The notes below the pieces were generated by a model. The model was not told the DNA's origin, did no database searches, and saw only the letters and a list, made by a program, of their open reading frames with translations. Positions 57,864-64,000 of a stretch of DNA of 64,000 bases are shown one piece after another (the stretch's first letter is position 1; every line of letters begins with the position of its first letter). Origin of the DNA: CAWBFD01 sp963788115 (GTDB lineage Bacteria > Actinomycetota > Thermoleophilia > Solirubrobacterales > 70-9); NCBI GenBank assembly GCA_963788115.1, contig CAWBFD010000002.1:868001-932000 (forward strand), written 5' to 3'. The translations under genes were made by a program, and so were the position numbers.

Positions 57864-58342
57864 CAGGCCTCCGGGACCTCGAGCTCGAACCGGAGCTCGG
57901 TGTCACCGATCGTGATCGAGTCGAGATCGGACAGGCCGGCCTCGCCCTCGAGCTGCCGGCCGTTGAGGTAGGTGCCGTTGGTCGAGCCCATGTCTTCCAC
58001 GTAGTAACCGGAACCGCGCGAATAGATGCGTGCGTGGACTCCGGACGCATAGCGATCCTCGATCCGCACGTCCGCATCGGTGGAGCGGCCGATCGAAAGC
58101 CCGCCGAAGAGGTCGAAGCGCTCGCCGGGGTCGAGGCCCCCGCCCCGGACCGCGACCAGCCAGGCTTCAGTGCGAGGCTCGCGGCCGCCGGGGCCGATCG
58201 GGTGGAACCCGGTTGCCTCCGGCGCGGGGACTGTGGTCCCGCGCAGCTCGCGCAGAGCGCTCCGCGCCACCCAGAAGAGGAACAGGTAGAGCGCGATCAG
58301 AAACCCGAACTTGAGCGCGACGGCTACGGGATCAGCTTCCAA
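57863..58342 (-). CDS. FHA-domain membrane protein (FhaB/FipA-type)
   Basis: A 159-residue protein with an N-terminal membrane helix (about residues 9-27) and a C-terminal FHA domain. Phosphothreonine-binding residues are in LSIGRSTDADVRIED, SGVHARIYS and DMGSTNGTYLNGRQL. It would dock phosphorylated proteins of the divisome or the PBP. It starts at TTG 58342. The order and size match FhaB beside pstP in other actinobacteria. Confidence 0.9.
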   Translation of the reverse strand: MEADPVAVALKFGFLIALYLFLFWVARSALRELRGTTVPAPEATGFHPIGPGGREPRTEAWLVAVRGGGLDPGERFDLFGGLSIGRSTDADVRIEDRYASGVHARIYSRGSGYYVEDMGSTNGTYLNGRQLEGEAGLSDLDSITIGDTELRFELEVPEA

Positions 58343-58387
58343 CTTCGACCCCGTGGCTTCTCCCCCGCCATCCCGGCCTCCCTTCCC

Positions 58388-59155
58388 TCATTGCTCGATG
58401 TCGAACGTGAAGTGGGTGGTCCCGAGCGTGACCTCGTCACCGGGAGACAGGCGGGAGCTCTCGACCTGCCTGCCGTTGACCTTGACGCCGTTGGTGGAAC
58501 CGAGATCGGCGATCTGCCAGTCGCCGGTGGAGCCGCGGCGCAGCTCGGCGTGGCGACGCGAGACGTTGGGGTCGGCGATCACGCAATCGGCTTCCCGCGA
58601 GCGCCCCAGCACCGCCACCGGCCCGTCGAGGACATAGCGCCGGTCATCGAGCGACACGATCGCCTTGGTGGCGACCAGGCGCCCCGCCGGCTGCCGGCGC
58701 TCTGAGCGGGTCTGCTTCTGAGGCACCGAGTAGACCATCGTGTGCCCCGGCTCGCCCTGCGACGGTGGCTCGCCCTGGCGCGCCGGCGGCTTCACCAGGC
58801 GCGTCTGGATCCCGAACTCGCCGAGCCTGAGGCGATCGTCGGTCTCGAGCTCCACCGCCGGCCGGGTCAGAAGCGCATAGTCATGGCGGCGCGCGTGCTC
58901 GAGAAGGTGGGCCGAAAGCTCCTGGGCCAGCGAGCTCTCGTACCCCTCGAACCGGGAGCGGTCCTCCGGGGAGAGCCAGACCGTGTACTGGTTCGGCACA
59001 TACACCCTCGAGATCGACGCCGTGCGGTGCGCGTCCATCTCCTTCGCCAGCTTGCGCGCGATCTCCACCGGCTGGACCTGCGACGAGAAGGCACGGCTGA
59101 AGACGCCCTCCACGAGGCTCTCGATGCGTTGCTCAAGGTTGCGTAGGACGCTGAT
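58388..59155 (-). CDS. fhaA: FhaA-type protein (DUF3662 plus FHA) with apparent AUC start
   Basis: A 255-residue protein: an N-terminal DUF3662 domain (about 1-125, VFSRAFSSQVQPVEIARKL) and a C-terminal FHA domain (VLGRSREADCVIADPNVSRR and LGSTNGVKVNGRQV). The family start SVLRNLEQRIESLVEG lies upstream of the first GTG (59113). The codon before it is ATC at 59153-59155, with a good GAAGGAG ribosome site six bases upstream (59162-59168) and no canonical start in frame. So AUC is the likely start, or the base is an error. FhaA binds phosphorylated MviN/RodA partners. Confidence 0.88.
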   Translation of the reverse strand: MSVLRNLEQRIESLVEGVFSRAFSSQVQPVEIARKLAKEMDAHRTASISRVYVPNQYTVWLSPEDRSRFEGYESSLAQELSAHLLEHARRHDYALLTRPAVELETDDRLRLGEFGIQTRLVKPPARQGEPPSQGEPGHTMVYSVPQKQTRSERRQPAGRLVATKAIVSLDDRRYVLDGPVAVLGRSREADCVIADPNVSRRHAELRRGSTGDWQIADLGSTNGVKVNGRQVESSRLSPGDEVTLGTTHFTFDIEQ

Positions 59156-59268
59156 CTGTGTCTCCTTCGGAGGGCGAGGATGGTCCGGCGCGGGGGTTCT
59201 CTACCGGGCATCGACGAGCGGGCGCAAGGGGAAAATCCTAGTGATACTGCCGCGAAGTTCAGCGGCGG

Positions 59269-60636
59269 TCAGGCGGCGCGGCGCGCCGGCTGGGCGGCAC
59301 CCGGGAGGTTGCCATGGCCGAGCGCGGATGCGGGTCCTGGCAGCGTCCGTGGCCCTTGCCGCTCCGTCCGCCCGCGAAGCCCGATGGCGACGGCCGCGAG
59401 GGCGCTGAGCGAGATCACGAGCGGCTCGCCGAGCGACCCACCCGCGATCACCCCCAGGGCTGCGGTCAGTGCCCCCGCCCACAGGAGCGCTCCCAGCAGC
59501 GCCAGGGCGACGTGCGGGGCGCGCACGATCCAGCCGAGGACCAGCGCGCCCAGGCCGAACGCTGCCGCACCGAGTAGGAGATCCAGGTCGGCCACCGGCC
59601 AGAGCAGGGTGAATGCGTACGCGAACCAGCCTGCGAGTCCGAGGACGACGCGGGCCGGCCAGCGCGGCTCCAGCGCCGCAACGGCCGCGGGGAACGCGGC
59701 CCCGGCGGAGGCCAGGCCCAGGAGCGGCGCAAGGCAGGCCAGGAGCGCCCGGCGGGCGAACCCCCCCGGTCGATGGTTCCCCGGGTCGCGATCCTCCTCG
59801 GCTCCCGGCGACGGCACCGCCCGCTGGCTTGAGAGGCGATCCATGTCTCGCTCCAGCGCCTCGGCGAATTGGCCCGGCGACGGGCGAAGCTCCGGCTCCG
59901 GGTGAAGGCAGGCGTCAACGGCGTCGGCGAGCGCAGCCGGAAGGTCGGGGCGAAACCGTCGAAGCGGCGGCACGGGGGCGCCGATCTCGCGTGCAGTCAG
60001 GGCGGGCGTCTCCCGCCGGACCGGGTTCTCCCCGGCCCAGCACTCGTACAGCGTCAGCGCCAGGGAGTAGACGTCGGCCTCGGGGCCGGCGCCGCTGCCG
60101 TCAGCCTGCTCAGGCGCCATGTAGGCGAGTGTCCCGACCACCTCGCCCGGGGCGGTGAGCGTGGGCGACCCCGCGACCGAGGCGATCCCGAAATCCATCA
60201 GCTTGGCCCTGACCCCGGCGCCGTCCTCGGCACGCACGATCACGTTCTGCGGCTTCAGGTCGCGGTGCACGACCCCGCGGGCGTGGGCGTGCAGCAGGGC
60301 GTCGGCGACGTCGGCACCGACCTCGGCGACGTCGCGGTCGGTGAGCTCCCCCGATCGCGCCAGTTCGGTGACGGTGGCGCCGGCAACCAGCTCGCTCACC
60401 AGCAGCGCGTGCCCACCCGCGGTGCCGAACTCATAGAGCGTGACGATCCCGGGGTGGTTGAGCCGTGCGGCTGCCTGCGCCTCGCGGAGAACCCGGCGGG
60501 AGTCGATGGTGTCGATCTCCTTCACCGCGACGTAGCGCTGAAGGCGCTCGTCAAAGCCGCGATAGACGGTTCCCACGCCGCCTGCGCCGATGCGCTCCAA
60601 CAGCCTGAACCGGTCCATCACCAGATCGCCCACCAT
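59269..60636 (-). CDS. Ser/Thr protein kinase with multi-pass C-terminal membrane domain
   Basis: A 455-residue kinase. The P-loop is IGAGGVGTVYRGFD, catalytic HRDLKPQNVIV, DFGIASVAG and APE in YMAPEQADG. After about residue 300 there are roughly five hydrophobic segments, including LLACLAPLLGLASAGAAFPA and LLGALLWAGALTAALGVI. It has no PASTA or other outside domain. ATG 60636 is chosen over a longer frame start at 60708 because it starts the domain (MVGDLVMDRF). It begins the cell-wall kinase cluster. Substrate unknown. Confidence 0.9.
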   Translation of the reverse strand: MVGDLVMDRFRLLERIGAGGVGTVYRGFDERLQRYVAVKEIDTIDSRRVLREAQAAARLNHPGIVTLYEFGTAGGHALLVSELVAGATVTELARSGELTDRDVAEVGADVADALLHAHARGVVHRDLKPQNVIVRAEDGAGVRAKLMDFGIASVAGSPTLTAPGEVVGTLAYMAPEQADGSGAGPEADVYSLALTLYECWAGENPVRRETPALTAREIGAPVPPLRRFRPDLPAALADAVDACLHPEPELRPSPGQFAEALERDMDRLSSQRAVPSPGAEEDRDPGNHRPGGFARRALLACLAPLLGLASAGAAFPAAVAALEPRWPARVVLGLAGWFAYAFTLLWPVADLDLLLGAAAFGLGALVLGWIVRAPHVALALLGALLWAGALTAALGVIAGGSLGEPLVISLSALAAVAIGLRGRTERQGPRTLPGPASALGHGNLPGAAQPARRAA

Positions 60637-60785
60637 GGCCGCTTCCCGTTCGGCGCCCGGGGGTTCGTTCCTGCCTGGGCACCGGTGCGAGAGTGACCTC
60701 CGCACCACGTTTCATACTTCCGGCGAGAGATTTCGGGCGCCGAGCGCTCCCGAAGGCCATCTCCTCCCCCGTTAAGGTGCCGATC

Positions 60786-61862
60786 TTGGCTTTCGTCGAC
60801 GACGACGAGGCACTCGCGCCCGAAGAACGCCCATCCTCGCGGCGGTACGAAGGCTCCGGCGGCAGCCCCTACCTGGCCCGCCGCATCGTCGGCGTCGGCC
60901 TGCTGATCCTGATCCTGGTCCTGCTGCTGCTCGGGATCAGGGGCTGTCTCAACGCCCGCGCCGAGCGCGGGCTCGAGAACTACGTCTCCGACGCGGGGGC
61001 GATCGTGCAGGACTCCGCGCAGCTCTCCGATCGCTTCTTCGAGCGTCTCGAAAACCCGGAGAACCTCGACGCGATGGCCTTCGAGCAGCAGGTCGCAGCC
61101 GACCGCGGGACGGCGGAGACCCTGGTCGACCGCGTCGAGGGGCTCGACGTGCCCGGGGACCTGGAGGGGGAGCACGGCCAGATGCTGCAGGCGTTCCAGC
61201 TGCGGGCGGAGGCGATGACCGGAATCTCGAACCAGATCGGGACCGCGCTGGGCGAGAACACGGGACAGACGCAGGCCGAGGACGCGATCAACGCGATCGC
61301 CGGCTACATGCGCTGGTTCCTGGCCAGCGACGTGCTCTACGGGATCTCCAAGGACGAGACCAACGAGGTGCTCGCCGACGAGGACATCGAGGGGCATCTT
61401 CCCGACGATCGGTTCCTGCCCGACCCGCCCACACCCTGGATCGACCCGGAGGAGCTCCGGTCCACGTTGACCGGCGTCGCCACCGGCACCGGCCAGGCCC
61501 GGCCGGGCGTGCACGGGACCGCCATGGTCGGCGCGAGCATCAACGGCATCCCGCTCGTCGACGGAGGCGCCGTCACCGTCTCCGGCGGCGCCCCGTACAC
61601 ACTCACCGCGGAGGTCCAGAACCAGGGAGAATCGGCCGAGTCGGGCCTGCCCGTCACCTACCGGATGAGCGGCGGCCTCTCGGGGGAGGGGGAGGGGCAG
61701 ATCGACCAGATCGCGGTCGGCGACACGGTGCAGGTCGACATCGAGATCGAGCCCGCCCCGCAATCCGGCGACACGGGCGAGATCGAGGTCACGGTCGAAC
61801 CCGTGATCGAGGAGCAGCTCACCGACAACAACACCATCACCTCGACGGTCACGTTCGAGTAG
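60786..61862 (+). CDS. Single-pass membrane protein with CARDB-like extracytoplasmic domain
   Basis: A protein of about 358 residues: a short cytosolic N-terminus (DDDEALAPEERPSSRR), one membrane helix (IVGVGLLILILVLLLLGIRG), a helical outside region and a C-terminal beta domain with PYTLTAEVQNQGESAESGLP, which resembles CARDB/CARDB-like Ig modules. TTG 60786 has AAGG eight bases upstream, and GTG 60777 is another possible start. It is divergent to the kinase cluster and is likely a wall-associated protein. Function unknown. Confidence 0.75.
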   Translation: MAFVDDDEALAPEERPSSRRYEGSGGSPYLARRIVGVGLLILILVLLLLGIRGCLNARAERGLENYVSDAGAIVQDSAQLSDRFFERLENPENLDAMAFEQQVAADRGTAETLVDRVEGLDVPGDLEGEHGQMLQAFQLRAEAMTGISNQIGTALGENTGQTQAEDAINAIAGYMRWFLASDVLYGISKDETNEVLADEDIEGHLPDDRFLPDPPTPWIDPEELRSTLTGVATGTGQARPGVHGTAMVGASINGIPLVDGGAVTVSGGAPYTLTAEVQNQGESAESGLPVTYRMSGGLSGEGEGQIDQIAVGDTVQVDIEIEPAPQSGDTGEIEVTVEPVIEEQLTDNNTITSTVTFE

Positions 61863-61872
61863 CGTCGCGCCG

Positions 61873-62736
61873 ATGCGAGTCGCCTACCTGGGCCCGGCCG
61901 GGACCTTCAGCGAGGACGCCCTTCGGGCCGCCGCCGGTGATGCCGAGATCGAGCCGCTTCCCCGGCCGACGGTCTACGCCGCGATCCGCGCGGTGGCCGA
62001 GGGCGAGGCCGACCGGGCGCTGGTCCCGTTCGAGAACTCGATCGAGGGGTCGGTGCGCGCAACCCTGGACACGCTCGCCTTGGACGCTCCCTCGGTGACG
62101 ATCGCCGGCGAGCATGACCAGCCGATCTCGAACAGTCTGATCGCGCGCACGGACCTGCCGCTCGAACGGATCGCGCTCGTCCTCTCCCACCCGCAGGCGA
62201 GCGCCCAGTGCGCGCGGTTCCTGCGCGAGCGCCTGCCGGACGCCCAGGTGCGGGCCGCCCCCTCGACCGCCGAGGCGGTTCGCGCCGTCAGCGAGTCGAA
62301 CCAGCCGTGGGCGGCCCTGGGCGCCGCCTCGGCCGCCCGCATCTACGGGTGCGTCGTCCTTCAGGACGGGATCGAGGACAGCGCCGACAACGTCACCCGG
62401 TTCGTCTGGATCGCCCCGGAGGGCACCGCGGCCACCGGCGATCCGGCCGCCGGCGAGTGGCGGACGACCCTCGTCTTCTCCGAGCTCGGCGAAGACCATC
62501 CGGGGGCGCTGGTCGATGCGCTGACCGAGTTCTCCAGGCGCTCGGTCAACCTGACTCGGATCGAGTCACGACCACTGCGGCGCGGGCTTGGGCGCTACAT
62601 GTTCTTCCTGGATCTGGAGGGAGCCGCCGCCGATTCGGTGGTGGGGGAGGCGATCGCGGCCCTTCGAGGCAAGGCCGAGTCGGTGCGAGTCCTGGGTAGT
62701 TATCCGGTTAACGCTCCGGGAGTCCCGGGGAGCTAG
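61873..62736 (+). CDS. pheA: Prephenate dehydratase
   Basis: A 287-residue enzyme that makes phenylpyruvate for phenylalanine synthesis. The catalytic domain has VAYLGPAGTFSEDAL, VPFENSIEGSV and the TRF motif in DNVTRFVWIA. A C-terminal ACT domain follows with the ESRP motif (TRIESRPLRRGLGRYMFF) that binds phenylalanine for feedback inhibition. Start ATG 61873, ten bp after the preceding stop. Confidence 0.95.
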   Translation: MRVAYLGPAGTFSEDALRAAAGDAEIEPLPRPTVYAAIRAVAEGEADRALVPFENSIEGSVRATLDTLALDAPSVTIAGEHDQPISNSLIARTDLPLERIALVLSHPQASAQCARFLRERLPDAQVRAAPSTAEAVRAVSESNQPWAALGAASAARIYGCVVLQDGIEDSADNVTRFVWIAPEGTAATGDPAAGEWRTTLVFSELGEDHPGALVDALTEFSRRSVNLTRIESRPLRRGLGRYMFFLDLEGAAADSVVGEAIAALRGKAESVRVLGSYPVNAPGVPGS

Positions 62737-62754
62737 GTCTACAATCGAGGCCCG

Positions 62755-63447
62755 ATGGACACGGCGGACGAAGCTCAAGCAGCCGACCCCCATGTAGCCG
62801 GCCGGGACGGGATGGTCCCGGAGGCGCCCAGCGCCGTGCCCACCGCCGCCGTGAACGGCACCGCCCCGTTGAACGGCCACGGCTCGCTGAACGGCCACGG
62901 CGCGGTTCACGGGGTAAAGAGCCACGGCATGATCCGCGGCTCCAGCGGCCGGGTGCTGGTGCTCAACGCCAGCTACGAGCCGATCAATGTCTGCACCCTG
63001 CGTCGCGCGACGGTGCTGGTGCTGAAGCAGCGGGCGGAGATGATCGAGCGCGCCGCCGGCGAGCTTCACTCGGAGCGGCTGACGCTCGAGCGCCCGTGCG
63101 TGATCCGCCTGGTGCGCTACGTGCGTGTTCCCCGCGACGTGCATCGCCGCAAGATCACCCGCAAGGCCGTGCTCGCGCGCGACGCGTGGACCTGCCAGTA
63201 CTGCGGCCGCCAGGCCGCAGGCCTGACGGTGGACCACGTGATCCCGCGAAGCCGCGGAGGCGAGTCCGTCTGGGAGAACATCGTCGCCTCATGCGCTCCA
63301 TGCAACCGGAAGAAGGGGAACCGCACCCCGCACGAGGCGCGCATGCATCCGAGCACCGCCCCGCGGCCGCCGGGCCCGACCGTGTTCATCAGCATCGCCA
63401 GCCCGCGGATCCCGGTCGCGTGGGAGCCGTACCTGGTGGTCGGTTAG
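62755..63447 (+). CDS. HNH endonuclease with low-complexity N-terminal extension
   Basis: A 230-residue HNH nuclease of a type common in actinobacteria. The body starts RVLVLNASYEPINVCTLRRA. The nuclease core is CQYCGRQAAGLTVDHVIPRS, then CAPCNRKKGNRTP, with zinc Cys pairs and the HNH residues. The first 60 residues are low complexity and repeat NGHGSLNGHGAVHG. The start ATG 62755 is the first in frame, and an internal start near residue 57 (MIRGSSG) is possible. It is cotranscribed with pheA. Its cellular target is unknown. Confidence 0.85.
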   Translation: MDTADEAQAADPHVAGRDGMVPEAPSAVPTAAVNGTAPLNGHGSLNGHGAVHGVKSHGMIRGSSGRVLVLNASYEPINVCTLRRATVLVLKQRAEMIERAAGELHSERLTLERPCVIRLVRYVRVPRDVHRRKITRKAVLARDAWTCQYCGRQAAGLTVDHVIPRSRGGESVWENIVASCAPCNRKKGNRTPHEARMHPSTAPRPPGPTVFISIASPRIPVAWEPYLVVG

Positions 63448-63507
63448 CGGCGAGCGCTCTCGCCCGTCGTGGACTGACGGCCCGGTGGGCCGGTGCGGTC
63501 ACCGAGC

Positions 63508-63542
63508 GTCGAGTTTGTTTGCCTATGCCCCACTAACTCGAC
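63508..63542. terminator. Hairpin between convergent genes
   Basis: GTCGAGTT (63508-63515) pairs with AACTCGAC (63535-63542), extended by GAG/CTC across one mismatch. It lies in the gap between the HNH gene and the converging SDR gene. A T-rich loop is present, but no T-run follows. Confidence 0.55.
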
Positions 63543-63598
63543 ACTCGCGGGGTGATCGCGTTGCCTGGACCGCCCAACGAGGTGCGAGGGGGGCCGAG

Positions 63599-64000
63599 CT
63601 AGAGCCGCCCGCGGACCCGGGCGGCCTCGCGGGCGGACTCCATCACTCGCTCCGACCCGAGCGCCCTCGCCACGGTGCCGGGCGCTGTGGCGGCAAGCGC
63701 CGCCAGCGGTCGCGCCGGGACGCTGTTGACGAGCACCTCCGCCCGGTTGCTCCGGATCGCCTTCACGACGGCAGCCCCTACAGCCTCGGGCGGCACCGGC
63801 CGAAGGCCCCGCGGCTGGCTCGTGACCTTGTCCTCGTACCGCCCGTACATCCCAACCCGGCCGACAAACCCCGGACAGATCGCGGTGAAGCCGACCGGGT
63901 CGGATCCGTGCTCAGCCCGAAGCGAGTGGGTGAGGCCGACAACCGCGTGCTTGGTGGCGCAATAGGCAGCCAGGTATGGAAAGTGGGTCTTGCCGGCCAT
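63599..64000 (-). CDS. Short-chain dehydrogenase, C-terminal part (partial)
   Basis: The last 133 residues of an SDR cut by the window edge. The Tyr/Lys catalytic pair is in YLAAYCATKHAVVGLTHSLR, followed by FTAICPGFVGRVGMY, where substrate-side residues lie, and a C-terminal tail with NSVPARPLAALAATAPG. The cofactor-binding N-terminal half is outside the window. It is a typical actinobacterial SDR. Substrate unknown. Confidence 0.88.
   Translation of the reverse strand: MAGKTHFPYLAAYCATKHAVVGLTHSLRAEHGSDPVGFTAICPGFVGRVGMYGRYEDKVTSQPRGLRPVPPEAVGAAVVKAIRSNRAEVLVNSVPARPLAALAATAPGTVARALGSERVMESAREAARVRGRL

Noticed and set aside
1..64000. CRISPR array, rRNA operon or insertion sequence
   Set aside because: No regularly spaced repeats, no rRNA-like conserved stretch and no transposase-like ORF were seen. 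The only mobile-element enzyme is the tyrosine integrase.

Overview
The window comes from a high-GC bacterium. Its gene content fits an actinobacterium: an FtsW/RodA, PBP, PASTA kinase, PP2C, FhaB and FhaA cluster, DUF3662, DUF2277, DUF3105 and LytR_C proteins, and many GTG/TTG starts. The style of genes suggests Thermoleophilia/Solirubrobacterales, but that is an inference without a 16S or a database search.

Region 1 (1-5463) is a signalling locus. On the minus strand, overlapping genes encode a receiver-only regulator, two paralogous membrane histidine kinases and a NarL-type regulator. One kinase keeps the phosphoacceptor histidine but has lost the ATP-binding boxes. The other keeps the ATP-binding boxes but has arginine at the acceptor position. 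They look like two halves of one enzyme. A divergent gene fuses a class III nucleotide cyclase to a receiver domain of the same subtype as the NarL regulator.

Region 2 (about 5465-13107) is a mobile-element graveyard built on tRNA 3' ends: a tRNA-His 3' fragment, a secreted M14 carboxypeptidase, a beta-lactamase-family remnant, a complete tyrosine integrase, and two copies of a 47-bp tRNA-Ala 3' fragment. Between the two copies lie a class V aminotransferase, a methyltransferase and a frameshifted reductase/integrase chimera.

Region 3 (13181-29952) is mostly metabolic and housekeeping: a SABATH-type methyltransferase, DUF2182, an ArsR-AHSA1 pair with a leaderless promoter under two palindromic operators, an MFS exporter, a PLP sulfur-amino-acid enzyme, a 35-residue secreted peptide, PPK2, an AlkZ-like glycosylase, a CDP-alcohol transferase, an M28 peptidase, SDR, metF, a hydrolase, DUF3105 and a frameshifted amidase.

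Region 4 (30004-44379) is a surface-glycan locus: acyltransferases, an initiating sugar transferase, three glycosyltransferases, a flippase, an O-antigen-ligase-like polymerase, an FlgD-type Ig protein, two LytR_C paralogues, an MFS pump and a FlaA1/CapD-type enzyme. DedA and UppP, which handle the undecaprenyl carrier, follow, then purM and a DJ-1/PfpI protein.

Region 5 (48814-60636) holds three Ser/Thr kinases and the cell-wall cluster, with Ddl translationally coupled to the PASTA kinase. A structured intergenic element lies at 50543-50638. The window ends with a membrane protein, prephenate dehydratase, an HNH nuclease and a partial SDR. Two genes (uppP at 45062, fhaA at 59155) seem to start at AUA and AUC codons.
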